A stretch of 64,000 bases of DNA from Paraburkholderia phenazinium (GCF_900100735.1 NZ_FNCJ01000017.1:62001-126000); one strand, 5' to 3'. Positions 25,201-34,750 are shown, counted from the stretch's first letter. The notes: generated from the letters alone by a model not told the origin. Made by a program: numbers and translations.

Positions 25201-26638
25201 TCACGTGGACCTGGTGATCGTCGGAGCGGGACCGGCCGGCATGGCCGCCGCAACCGTCGCGGCGCAACGTGGTTTGAGTGTGACCGTGCTCGACGAGCAG
25301 GCCGGCCCCGGCGGGCAAATCTATCGCGCCATCACGCAGACCAATGCGCGGCGCCTGGACATTCTCGGTCCTGATTATGCCGCGGGCAGCGAGTTGGCAC
25401 GCGCCTTTGCCGCGAGCGGTGCGAAACACGAACGCGGCGCAGCGGTATGGCAGGTGAGCGCGGAGCACAGCGTCGATTACGTACAGGACGGCGTGGTGAA
25501 ATCGTTGCAAGCCGGCTCGATCATCCTGTGCAGTGGTGCGATGGAGCGGCCGTTTCCGATTCCGGGCTGGACGCTGCCGGGTGTGCTGACGGCCGGCGCT
25601 GCGCAAATTCTGCTGAAGAGCGCCGAAGTCGTGCCGTCGCAGCCGGTGGTGCTGGCGGGCTGCGGGCCGCTGCTGTATCTGCTCGGCTGGCAGTATCTGC
25701 GCGCGGGTGTGCCGATCCGCGCCATCGTCGATACGACCTCGAGTGCCGACTATCGCCGTGCGCTCGCCCATCTGGGCAGCGCGCTGAAGGGGTGGCGGCA
25801 GCTTGCGAAAGGGCTGAAGCTGATGCGCGCGTTAAAACGCGCCGGCGTGCCGTTTTATCAGGGCGCGACGAACCTCGCGCTCGAAGGCACGGATGCGCTT
25901 GCCGCGGTCCGCTTTACTGTCGAAGGCGACGCGCAGCGCATTCCCGCGGAGGTCGCGCTGCTGCATCAGGGCGTCGTGCCGAATACGCAGATCAGCTGGT
26001 CGTTGCGCGCGCAACATAAGTGGGACGATGCGCAATTGTGCTGGGTACCCGTCACCGACGCATGGGGCGAGCTCGATGTGCCCGGCATTTACGTCGCGGG
26101 CGACAGCCGCGGCATTGGCGGTGCGCAGGCCGCTGCCGAACAGGGGCGGCTCGCGGCACTGGAGATCGTGCATCGGGCCGGCCGCATCGGCCGCGCGACA
26201 CGTGACTCGCTGGCCGCACCGGTCACACGGGCGTTGCGTGAGGCGCTGCAGATCCGCCCATTTCTCGATGCGCTTTACCGGCCGAAGGACGCCAATCGTA
26301 TTCCTGAGGACGAGGTCACTATTTGCCGCTGCGAAGAAGTGACTGCAGGACAGTTGCGCAGCTTCGTGAAGCTCGGCTGCCTCGGCCCGAATCAGGCGAA
26401 GTCGTTCGGCCGCTGCGGCATGGGCCCGTGTCAGGGCCGCCTTTGCGGACTGACCGTGACCGAGGTGATCGCGGATGCGCGGGGCGTGTCGCCCGCCGAG
26501 GTCGGGTATTACCGCGTGCGTCCGCCAATCAAGCCAGTCACGCTCGCCGAACTCGCGGCCGCGCATGAAGCGGCGCTGCAGGGCGCGGCGCAGCCAGCCG
26601 AGACGTCCGCCGAAACCCACGACGCCGCTGCACGATGA
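25190..26638 (+). CDS. HcnB/OoxA-like NAD(P)/FAD-binding subunit with BFD-type 2Fe-2S domain
   Basis: The 482-residue protein begins with VDLVIVGAGPAGMAAATVAA, followed by the second nucleotide-binding region (QPVVLAGCGPLLYLLGWQYL) and GIYVAGDSRGIGGAQAAAEQG. Near the C-terminus Cys379, Cys381, Cys409 and Cys414 form a BFD-like [2Fe-2S] site. This is the alpha subunit architecture of HcnB, octopine oxidase OoxA and D-hydroxyproline dehydrogenase. It overlaps the 2Fe-2S gene and the truncated HcnC-like gene (ATGA). Hydrogen cyanide synthesis is unlikely because the partner HcnC-like gene is defective and transport genes are linked. Confidence 0.88.
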   Translation: MNANHVDLVIVGAGPAGMAAATVAAQRGLSVTVLDEQAGPGGQIYRAITQTNARRLDILGPDYAAGSELARAFAASGAKHERGAAVWQVSAEHSVDYVQDGVVKSLQAGSIILCSGAMERPFPIPGWTLPGVLTAGAAQILLKSAEVVPSQPVVLAGCGPLLYLLGWQYLRAGVPIRAIVDTTSSADYRRALAHLGSALKGWRQLAKGLKLMRALKRAGVPFYQGATNLALEGTDALAAVRFTVEGDAQRIPAEVALLHQGVVPNTQISWSLRAQHKWDDAQLCWVPVTDAWGELDVPGIYVAGDSRGIGGAQAAAEQGRLAALEIVHRAGRIGRATRDSLAAPVTRALREALQIRPFLDALYRPKDANRIPEDEVTICRCEEVTAGQLRSFVKLGCLGPNQAKSFGRCGMGPCQGRLCGLTVTEVIADARGVSPAEVGYYRVRPPIKPVTLAELAAAHEAALQGAAQPAETSAETHDAAAR

Positions 26639-27312
26639 ACAGCCCGAGCGGAGCCGCAGGGGCCGATGTCGTGGTGATCGGCGGCGGCTTGCATGGTTTG
26701 TCGAGTGCGCTGCATCTGGCACGGCGCGGCGCCAGCCTGGTCGTGCTCGAGCGCGACGTATGCGGGCGGTTACCCGAACTGATTGGCGACGACGCTGGTT
26801 TCGTCCCGTCCGGCCAGTTGAAAGTGGCGGAGAGCGAGGCGGAACTTGCGGCGTGCCGTGCACGGGTTGCGCATCTGCAAACGCTCGGCTTCACACACGA
26901 AGTCATGGTCGATGCCTCTACCGTGCGCGAGCTCGTCCCGAGTCTTGCGCGGCACGTGGTGGGCGGCGTATGGGCCGAGCGCGATGGCCACGCATTGCCG
27001 TTTCGCGCGGTCACGGCGTTGCGGCTCGCGGCGCAGCATGTGGTAGTCAACCGCGCATGGGCCGGTATCGAGGGTTTCATGCCCGATGGCATTCCGGTGA
27101 TCTCCCGCAGCGCCACCCATGACGGGCTGGTACACGCATTCGGCTTCTCCGCGCATGGGTTCGAGCTTGGGCCGATTGTCGGCAGCGTGGTGGCCGAGCT
27201 GGTGTGCGATGGCCGCAGCACGCACGATATCGACGCATTCTGGATTGGACGCTTCGCGGCAACGGCAGCGGCAGAGGCGGGGAATCAAGTCGAGGCACAG
27301 CAGGCTCCGTAG
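26635..27312 (+). pseudogene. HcnC/OoxB-like FAD oxidoreductase with two internal in-frame deletions
   Basis: The reading frame is open (225 residues) but far shorter than the ~375-420 residues usual for HcnC-like proteins. The FAD motif VVVIGGGLHGLSSALHLARR is present. The next conserved block (a HASGVNAGGVR-like segment known from the family) is missing at about residue 45 (near 26767). A much larger segment is missing at about residues 133-135 (near 27034), where LPFRAVTALRLAA runs straight into the late motif RAWAGIEGFMPDGIPVI. The C-terminal FGFSAHGFELGPIVGSVVAE is intact. Loss of most of the substrate and flavin-contacting core makes activity unlikely. The frame is preserved, so the remnant may still be made. 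Confidence 0.7.
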
Positions 27313-27343
27313 AGTTTCTTCACCCACCTTAAAGACACCAGCA

Positions 27344-27697
27344 ATGAGCGATATTCAACGTTTCGAAACCAATCCACGCCTCTCGCGCATCGTGATCCAC
27401 AACGGCACCGTATACGTTGCCGGCCTGACGGCGACCTCGCGCGACGGCGACGCGAAGGCGCAAACCGAGGAGATCCTGAGCAAACTGGACGGGCATCTGA
27501 AAACGGCAGGCACGGATAAAACCCGACTGTTGTCCGTGCAGATCTGGGTGGCCGATATGGCTCGCGACTTCGGTCCGATGAATGCCGCATGGGAAGCCTG
27601 GGTGCCTAGCGACGCGACGCCGGCGCGTGCGACTTGCGAAGCCGCGTTGGCTGCGCCGGAGATTCGCGTCGAAGTGATCGTCACCGCCGCGCTGTAA
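27344..27697 (+). CDS. RidA (YjgF/YER057c/UK114)-family protein
   Basis: The 117-residue protein shows the Rid fold pattern: VYVAGLTATSRDGDAKAQTE, EILSKLDGHLKTAGTDKTRL and the C-terminal ATPARATC motif holding the conserved arginine, then VEVIVTAAL. Such proteins hydrolyse reactive imines/enamines released by flavin- or PLP-dependent amine oxidation. Its place at the end of an operon of amine-oxidising flavoenzymes fits that role closely. The start at 27344 follows a 31-base gap from the HcnC-like remnant. Confidence 0.9.
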   Translation: MSDIQRFETNPRLSRIVIHNGTVYVAGLTATSRDGDAKAQTEEILSKLDGHLKTAGTDKTRLLSVQIWVADMARDFGPMNAAWEAWVPSDATPARATCEAALAAPEIRVEVIVTAAL

Positions 27698-27720
27698 GGG
27701 GTTTGGCGGCATGATCGAGT

Positions 27721-27752
27721 CACCAGGTGACGGCCGCCGCAGTGACCTGGTG
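27721..27752. terminator. Stem-loop between convergent ridA-like and LysR genes
   Basis: CACCAGGT and ACCTGGTG form an 8-bp stem with a 16-base GC-rich loop in the 68-base gap between convergent genes. No T-run is seen; it could slow transcription from either side. Confidence 0.4.
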
Positions 27753-27765
27753 CATCTCCCCGCAT

Positions 27766-28656
27766 TCAGCCCGCTGCTTCGAAGATATCGCGCAGCCACT
27801 GCGCGAATACTCTGACCCGCGACGAAAGCTGACGGTTTTGCGGATACAGCACCGACACGGGCATCGGCGGCGGCGGAAAATCGCCGAGCACAACCCTCAG
27901 GGTTCCGGCAGACAGTTCACTCGCCACCCGGTATCGGGGCACCTGCACCATGCCCAGACCCGCCACGGCGGCGCCCGTGTATAAATCCGCTCCGGTGACC
28001 GAGACGATCGACGGGAGCTGCATCTCGACCACTTCTCCGGCGACTGTGAATTCCATCGGCAACGCCCGTCCTGAGGCGCTCGAGATGTAGTTCACCGCTT
28101 GATGGGCCTCGAGCGCCTGGAGCGTTACCGGTTCGCCGAATTTCGCGAGATAGGCGGGACTGGCCACAGTGACCTGAGCCATGGAAGCGACGCGCCGCCC
28201 GACCATCGACGAGTCCTGCAGTGTCCCCGCCCGCAGCACGCAATCGATGCCCTCACGCACCAGGTCGACGAGGCGGTCATCCTCGCCGATGTGAAGCTCG
28301 ATGCCCGGATACTGCGCGACGAAATCCGGCAAGGCGGGCACGACAAAGTGCTTCGCCAGCGTCCCCTGCACATTGACGCGCAGCAGTCCCTTCGGGGCGA
28401 CGTTGTGAAACGAGCCCTCCGCTTCCTCCATATCGGCCACGAGGCGCACACAGCGGCGATAGAACGCCTCGCCGTCATGCGTCAGGCGGACAGTGCGCGT
28501 GGTGCGCTCCAGTAGACGCGCGCCGAGCCGCTCCTCCATCCGCTTCATCAGATTGGTGACCGTGGCACGGGGAATCTGCAGATCGTCGGCCGCACGGGTA
28601 AAACTGCCGCGCTCGGCGATCCGGATAAACACCTGCATCTCCTGGAAACGGTCCAT
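27766..28656 (-). CDS. LysR-family regulator (CrgA/DsdC-like group)
   Basis: The 296-residue protein has the HTH QEMQVFIRIAERGSFTRAAD, then LQIPRATVTNLMKRME, and the effector domain with VVPALPDFVAQYPGIELHIG. RATVTNLMKRME and ERTTRTVRLTHDG are typical of the LysR group that controls neighbouring short-chain dehydrogenase or oxidoreductase genes. It is divergent from two SDR genes across a 133-base A/T-richer region. The inducer is unknown. Confidence 0.88.
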   Translation of the reverse strand: MDRFQEMQVFIRIAERGSFTRAADDLQIPRATVTNLMKRMEERLGARLLERTTRTVRLTHDGEAFYRRCVRLVADMEEAEGSFHNVAPKGLLRVNVQGTLAKHFVVPALPDFVAQYPGIELHIGEDDRLVDLVREGIDCVLRAGTLQDSSMVGRRVASMAQVTVASPAYLAKFGEPVTLQALEAHQAVNYISSASGRALPMEFTVAGEVVEMQLPSIVSVTGADLYTGAAVAGLGMVQVPRYRVASELSAGTLRVVLGDFPPPPMPVSVLYPQNRQLSSRVRVFAQWLRDIFEAAG

Positions 28657-28789
28657 CTCAGGTCGCTCCCGCCTATTGTTAAAGTAAATGGAATGATGAT
28701 AGCAGTTTGATCCTAATTATCTTTGCCCTCGAATGGTCGAGTATTCGTTTCACCCACTCACCACTTGAATCATCCACAAGGAGCACATC

Positions 28790-29533
28790 ATGACCATCAC
28801 CAAAAACAGCCAGGTTGCCATCGTCACGGGCGCATCACGCGGGATCGGCGCAGAAGTTGCGCGGCGCCTCGCCAGCGATGGATTTGCCGTCGCCATCAAC
28901 TATGCGTCGAGTTCGAAGGAAGCCGAGGCGCTGGTCGCCGAACTCTCGGCGCAAGGCGCGAAGGCGATTGCTGTGAAGGCAGACGTCGCGAACGCCGCCG
29001 AAGTCCGCGCGATGTTCGAGGCGACCGAACAGCAACTCGGCAAGATCGACGTGCTGGTGAACAACGCCGGCGTGCTGAAAACCGTGCCGCTCGCCGATAC
29101 GTCCGACGCGCTGTACGACCAGACCTTCAACATCAATGTGCGCGGCACTTTCAACACGCTGCGCGAAGCCGCCGCGCGGATGAACGAAGGCGGCCGCATC
29201 GTGAACTTCTCGAGCACGACGCTCGCGCTGAACATGCCGGGCTACGCGGTCTACAACGCGACCAAGGCCGCTGTCGAGGCATTCACGCATGTCTTCGCGA
29301 AGGAATTGCGCGGCCGTCATATCACGGTGAACGCGGTTGCGCCGGGCCCGGTCGCGACCTCGCTGTTTCTCGACGGCAAGACGGAAGAGCAGATCAAGAC
29401 CTTCGCGAACATGCCGCCGTTGCAGCGCCTCGGCCAGCCGGAAGACATCGCGGCGGTGGTCTCGTTCCTCGCCAGCGCCGACGCCGGTTGGGTCAACGGC
29501 CAGATTCTGCGTGCGAATGGCGGCGTGGCCTGA
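28790..29533 (+). CDS. Short-chain dehydrogenase/reductase (FabG-like)
   Basis: The 247-residue SDR has the NAD(P) motif TGASRGIGAEVARRL (about residues 14-28), NNAG in VLVNNAGVL, catalytic Ser in NFSSTTLALN, and YNATK in GYAVYNATKAAVEAF. The end reads GWVNGQILRANGGVA. It is a classical three-step Rossmann SDR and probably NADP-dependent judging from the basic residue after TGAS. AAGGAG precedes the ATG. It is followed after 47 bases by a second SDR gene. Substrate unknown. Confidence 0.9.
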   Translation: MTITKNSQVAIVTGASRGIGAEVARRLASDGFAVAINYASSSKEAEALVAELSAQGAKAIAVKADVANAAEVRAMFEATEQQLGKIDVLVNNAGVLKTVPLADTSDALYDQTFNINVRGTFNTLREAAARMNEGGRIVNFSSTTLALNMPGYAVYNATKAAVEAFTHVFAKELRGRHITVNAVAPGPVATSLFLDGKTEEQIKTFANMPPLQRLGQPEDIAAVVSFLASADAGWVNGQILRANGGVA

Positions 29534-29580
29534 AGCTGAAAACTCTCTTGAACGAACCTGAAAACAGTCGGAGAAATATC

Positions 29581-30474
29581 ATGAAATCAGTCATTCTGGT
29601 CACAGGCGCAGGAACGGGTATTGGCAAGCTGAGCGCGCAGGCGCTAGCCGAAGCAGGGCATATCGTGTACGCGACGATGCGCGATGTTGAAGGCCGCAAC
29701 AAGGCGCGCGCTGACGCGCTGCGGGCGCTCGCCGAAGAAAAGGGCATCCAGCTGCATCCGCTGGAACTGGATGTCCTCTCGCAGGAATCGGCCGATGCCG
29801 CCACTGCAACGATCGTTCGCGAACAAGGCCGTATCGACGTCGTGATGCAGAACGCGGGGCACCTCGTCGTCGGTCCGTCGGAGGCGTTCACCCCTGAAGA
29901 AATGATGAAGGTGTTCGATACCAATCTGTTCGGCGCGCAGCGCGTCAATCGTGCGGTGCTGCCCTACATGCGTGCTCAGGAGTCCGGACTTGTACTGTGG
30001 ATCAGCAGCACGACGACCAAGGGCGGTTTTCCTCCGTTCATGGGCCCGTATGGTGCAGCCAAGGCCGCGATGGATTCGCTGGCGGTGACCTTGTCGTATG
30101 AACTGGCGCGCTTCGGTGTGGAGACTTCGATCGTCGTGCCAGGTGCGTTCACGAGCGGCACGGATCACTTTCCGAGTGCCGGCAAGCCTGCGGACGTCGC
30201 GACGACCGCACAGTACAGCCGCTACGACGGTGTGATGGATCAGATCGGCGCCCGTCTGACTGAGCTCACTCCACCTCACGCCGATCCTCAAGCCGTCGCG
30301 GATGAGGTGGTACGGATTGTTGGGCTGGACAAAGGCTTGCGTCCGATGCGCTCGGTGATCGACTTTGTTGGGGACGGCGCGAAAGAAGTGTTGGAAGTTT
30401 CGGAGCGTGTGCGGATCGAGTTCGCGAAACGGATCGGCATGGGCGATCTGCTCACGGCTAAGGTGAGCGCGTGA
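29581..30474 (+). CDS. Short-chain dehydrogenase/reductase
   Basis: The 297-residue protein has VTGAGTGIGKLSAQALAEAG, then MQNAGH, ISSTTTKGG and the catalytic YGAAK in PYGAAKAAMDSLAV. It is longer than the first SDR, with a ~60-residue C-terminal extension similar to retinol-dehydrogenase-like SDRs. GGAG lies upstream of the ATG. Its stop overlaps the start of the next gene (TGATG). The reading frame is open back through the first SDR region, but that extension reads as shadow sequence. Confidence 0.88.
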   Translation: MKSVILVTGAGTGIGKLSAQALAEAGHIVYATMRDVEGRNKARADALRALAEEKGIQLHPLELDVLSQESADAATATIVREQGRIDVVMQNAGHLVVGPSEAFTPEEMMKVFDTNLFGAQRVNRAVLPYMRAQESGLVLWISSTTTKGGFPPFMGPYGAAKAAMDSLAVTLSYELARFGVETSIVVPGAFTSGTDHFPSAGKPADVATTAQYSRYDGVMDQIGARLTELTPPHADPQAVADEVVRIVGLDKGLRPMRSVIDFVGDGAKEVLEVSERVRIEFAKRIGMGDLLTAKVSA

Positions 30475-31013
30475 TGGACGCCAGGCGCATGGTTCGCAGC
30501 GCCTGGCTCGCGTTGCTGATGCTGGCCGCCGGGTGCGGCCAGTCTGGCCACGCTGGAGATGAGGGCAACATCATGAAAGCATCGACGACTTACTTGTACC
30601 TGCTCAGGAAGACACCGTTTTTCACGGGTCTGGATAAGCAGCAGTTGCAGTGGACGATTGAGCACTCGCGCGAGTGGGAGGCGCAGGCTGGCACCGTGGT
30701 TGCGGATTGCGCGTCAGCAGGGCAGCACGAGCGGGACGGCGGCGACTTCTGGATTCTGCTTGATGGCCGTTGGCAAGTTGAACGTGACGGCGAGGTTTAT
30801 CCGTCTGGTCACGCTGACCCGGGCAAATGGTTCAGCGCTTCGGAGGTACACGGCGATTGCCGGCTTGTCGTGACCGAGCATGGCTATGTGATGAAGATCA
30901 CGCGGGCAGACATGGACGAGATGTTGTCCCGCGGCTTCGCGTTCGACAGGCATTTGCAGCAAGGGCGGGCGTACTACCGGGCGATGTTCGCCACGGCTAC
31001 GATGAATCATTAA
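30474..31013 (+). CDS. Small protein with cNMP-binding-like fold and a possible lipoprotein signal
   Basis: From the ATG at 30474 the 179-residue protein opens with a lipoprotein-type signal (WLALLMLAAGC lipobox). The rest resembles a cyclic-nucleotide-binding-like domain: LRKTPFFTGLDKQQLQWTIE, AQAGTVV, then FWILLDGRWQVERDG and PGKWF. An internal ATG at 30573 has GAGGG seven bases upstream and would give a 146-residue cytoplasmic form without the lipobox. Which start is used decides the cell compartment. The start codon overlaps the SDR stop (TGATG), so it is probably in that operon. The fold assignment is tentative. Confidence 0.55.
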   Translation: MDARRMVRSAWLALLMLAAGCGQSGHAGDEGNIMKASTTYLYLLRKTPFFTGLDKQQLQWTIEHSREWEAQAGTVVADCASAGQHERDGGDFWILLDGRWQVERDGEVYPSGHADPGKWFSASEVHGDCRLVVTEHGYVMKITRADMDEMLSRGFAFDRHLQQGRAYYRAMFATATMNH

Positions 31014-31209
31014 GCGATCCGCAGGCGCATCGAACTTATCCACGCAATAACAATCAGACCCAGACCATCCAGAGTCGTGAGCGAAAACCGGGCGTGTTAA
31101 GGGATTACCCTGGTCAGGCGATTGCGCAGACGATTCGGCTCGCTCGGCCCCGAAGCCGCCGCCCGCGAGCCCCCCACACCCCCGCAAAAATTTCCTCCCC
31201 CCTTCCTTC
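31014..31209. other. Gene-free stretch before the groESL promoter
   Basis: Together with the groES leader this makes a gap of 323 bases without a gene. The part up to 31209 ends in a pyrimidine-rich run and holds no reading frame or clear signal that I can support. Confidence 0.5.
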
Positions 31210-31238
31210 TTGAATTTGTCACCACCCGTCCATATAAT
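31210..31238 (+). promoter_or_regulatory. groESL promoter, TTGAAT-N17-TATAAT
   Basis: TTGAAT at 31210-31215 and TATAAT at 31233-31238 are spaced by exactly 17 bases, a near-consensus housekeeping promoter. CTTGAA at 31209 with CCATATAA at 31230 could also be read by the heat-shock sigma factor. Confidence 0.75.
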
Positions 31239-31264
31239 TAGCACTCGCTGCACGAGAGTGCTAA
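31238..31264. promoter_or_regulatory. CIRCE element (HrcA operator)
   Basis: TTAGCACTC-N9-GAGTGCTAA is the exact consensus CIRCE inverted repeat. It begins on the last base of the -10 box and covers the likely transcription start, so HrcA binding would block initiation and heat would release it. Confidence 0.95.
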
Positions 31265-31272
31265 CAACATCG

Positions 31273-31298
31273 CCGGTTGGCTTTGCCAGCCGGGTTTT
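31273..31298 (+). promoter_or_regulatory. Terminator-like hairpin in the groES leader
   Basis: CCGGTTGGC, a TTT loop and GCCAGCCGG form a 9-bp stem with one G-U pair, followed by GTTTT. It lies about 30-50 bases after the likely start of transcription and 40 bases before groES. It may be an attenuator, an mRNA stabiliser or a heat-melting structure. Confidence 0.55.
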
Positions 31299-31336
31299 CT
31301 CAGCGTTCTTCAGTCTCAATCAAGAGAGGAGTATGT

Positions 31337-31627
31337 ATGAACCTTCGTCCTTTGCATGATCGCGTGATCGTCAAACGTCTGGATCAAGAAACCAAGACTG
31401 CGTCGGGCATCGTGATCCCCGAAGCCGCAGCAGAAAAGCCGGATCAAGGCGAAATTCTGGCAGTCGGCCCGGGCAAGCGTGACGACAAGGGCGCACAAAT
31501 CGCCCTCGACGTGAAGGTTGGTGACCGCGTCCTGTTCGGCAAGTACGCAGGCCAGACCGTTAAGGTCGACGGCAACGAACTGCTCGTGATGCGCGAAGAA
31601 GACATCATGGCCGTGGTGCAGAAGTAA
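31337..31627 (+). CDS. groES: Co-chaperonin GroES
   Basis: The 96-residue protein matches GroES over its full length: NLRPLHDRVIVKR, the mobile loop ETKTASGIVIPEAA, GEILAVGPGKRDDKG, and VKVGDRVLFGKYAG, ending EEDIMAVVQK. It forms the heptameric lid of the GroEL folding chamber in the cytosol. The ATG at 31337 follows GAGAGGAG; an out-of-frame ATG four bases earlier is not used. It is controlled by the promoter and CIRCE element upstream and is followed after 53 bases by groEL. Confidence 0.98.
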   Translation: MNLRPLHDRVIVKRLDQETKTASGIVIPEAAAEKPDQGEILAVGPGKRDDKGAQIALDVKVGDRVLFGKYAGQTVKVDGNELLVMREEDIMAVVQK

Positions 31628-31680
31628 GCGAAAAATCGCTACTTACCCGGTTATATCCCAAGAATTCAAGGAGTTAGAAG

Positions 31681-33321
<1,641 letters not shown>

Positions 33322-33397
33322 TTTCGCGGGAGCCTCGCTCGCGAGGCTTCAGGCGAAACGCATGGGGAAGCGCGCTGCAAGGCGTGCTTTCCAAAAC

Positions 33398-33425
33398 AAA
33401 AAACCCGCAGCGATGCGGGTTTTTT
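33398..33425. terminator. Bidirectional intrinsic terminator between groEL and thiD
   Basis: CCCGCA, a GCGA loop and TGCGGG form a 6-bp stem followed by six T on the plus strand and preceded by a run of A that gives T on the minus strand. It can end both the groEL and the convergent thiD transcripts. Confidence 0.9.
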
Positions 33426-33432
33426 GCGTTTA

Positions 33433-34293
33433 TCAATGCCGCGCTTCTCCGGGCGGCGCATCCTTGGCGCTGCCGAGCGGCGTGTCTTCTTCGCTGCTGC
33501 GCGCCCAGAAAAACCGGTCGGGCAAATAAGCACCCATACCAGGGCGAAATGCACTGCGCATTGCCTGATACAGATACTCCTGCGCTTCGCGCACGGCTTC
33601 GGCCGGATCCTGCCCATTCGCGAGCAACGCGGCAATCGCCGCGCCGAGCGTGTCGGTCAAGCCCATGATGCGGTGCGGGCCGCGGTCCCACATATCCTGG
33701 CGCAACTGGCCGTCGTCGCTGAACAGCGTATTGACGAGGCGGTGCGTGCCGGTTTCCGTGGACAGGATGTACTCGCAGCCTTGCGACAGCAGATGCGAAA
33801 TCGCGGCATCGAGGCTGGGCGCCTCGGCGTCCCCGTCCGGCTGGGCGAGCGCGAGCAGGGTGGCGTGATCGGCCACCAGCAGGGTGGTCTGCGGCGCCAG
33901 CAGGTCGGCAATCGCTTCGCGCAGTTCGTCCGCCGCAAGCACGTGCTCGTCGTCGAGCGTGAAGTCGGGGGCGAGAATCAGCGGGATGTCGTCGTAGTCG
34001 GCCACGACCTCGGCGATCGCGCTCACCACTTCCGCTCGTGTGGCGGCGCCCACCTTGAAGGCGGCAATGGGCATATCTTCGAGCAGCATGCGTGCCTGGG
34101 TAGCGACGACTTCCGGGTCCAGCCCGGTGACTTCGTCGCAGCTCGCCGAATCGCGCACAGTGTAGCCCGTCAGCACGCTGACGCCGTGGCAGCCCATGCT
34201 GGCTAGCGTCATCAGGTCGGCTTGCAGGCCGGAAGCGCCCGTCGGATCGGAGAGGCCGAAGGTGAGAACGATCGGAGGAGTGTCGCTGGGCAT
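33433..34293 (-). CDS. thiD: Hydroxymethylpyrimidine/phosphomethylpyrimidine kinase
   Basis: The 286-residue protein has the ThiD/ribokinase-fold pattern: TFGLSDPTGASGLQADLMTL at the start (substrate and product site), ILAPDFTL, and the C-terminal anion-hole region TDTLGAAIAALLANG in place of the usual D-T-x-G-[AS]-G-D. It phosphorylates HMP and HMP-P for thiamine synthesis. The glycine and aspartate usual in the catalytic GDTF-like motif are altered here (DTLGAAIA), so activity on both substrates is less certain. No TPP riboswitch is seen upstream. Confidence 0.85.
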   Translation of the reverse strand: MPSDTPPIVLTFGLSDPTGASGLQADLMTLASMGCHGVSVLTGYTVRDSASCDEVTGLDPEVVATQARMLLEDMPIAAFKVGAATRAEVVSAIAEVVADYDDIPLILAPDFTLDDEHVLAADELREAIADLLAPQTTLLVADHATLLALAQPDGDAEAPSLDAAISHLLSQGCEYILSTETGTHRLVNTLFSDDGQLRQDMWDRGPHRIMGLTDTLGAAIAALLANGQDPAEAVREAQEYLYQAMRSAFRPGMGAYLPDRFFWARSSEEDTPLGSAKDAPPGEARH

Positions 34294-34579
34294 GAAGATG
34301 GTGGGCAGGAAAGGAGCGAATGTAAGCGCGCACTGTGGGCGCGCAGTCGGCTCAATTATGCGGCCTAAAGCGCGGCCGGGGCGTTTTTTCGCATCCGCGA
34401 AGGGGCTTTATGCCCAGAACGGGGGCATCGTGCCGTATCTTGTGCGGCGCCTTGTCCTGAGTCGCATGCGGCGCCTCGCGAACGCGCTACCATGGCGACT
34501 TTCGATTGCTAGGCATTGGGGCGGCAACACGGTACCATCATGGCTCTCGTTTGAACGCCCTTTTTGACGCGACACAAGA

Positions 34580-34750
34580 ATGGAATATAGAAGCTGGATG
34601 TGCCTGATCTGCGGCTGGATCTACGACGAAGAAGCCGGTTTGCCAGATGAAGGGATCGCGCCGGGCACGCGTTGGGAAGATGTTCCCATTAACTGGACTT
34701 GCCCGGAATGCGGCGCCCGCAAGGAAGACTTCGAGATGGTCCAGATCTGA
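34580..34750 (+). CDS. Rubredoxin
   Basis: This 56-residue protein has the two CxxC iron sites Cys8/Cys11 (MCLICGWIYDEE) and Cys41/Cys44 (TCPECGARKEDFEMV), a complete rubredoxin with one Fe(SCys)4 centre. It carries single electrons in the cytosol. It is divergent from thiD across a 286-base gap in which I see no certain regulatory site. No strong ribosome binding site precedes the ATG. In many betaproteobacteria rubredoxin lies beside type IV pilus chemotaxis-like genes, which fits the next gene. Confidence 0.95.
   Translation: MEYRSWMCLICGWIYDEEAGLPDEGIAPGTRWEDVPINWTCPECGARKEDFEMVQI

Noticed and set aside
24841..26638. Hydrogen cyanide synthase operon
   Set aside because: HcnA- and HcnB-like genes are present but the HcnC-like gene is gutted and the set is tied to an importer and RidA, which fits amine or opine catabolism better.
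28723..29580. In-frame upstream extension of the second SDR through the first
   Set aside because: The extension is a shadow frame; each SDR has its own ribosome binding site and complete fold.
34294..34579. Possible TPP riboswitch upstream of thiD
   Set aside because: No CUGAGA or related thi-box core is seen on the minus strand in the gap.
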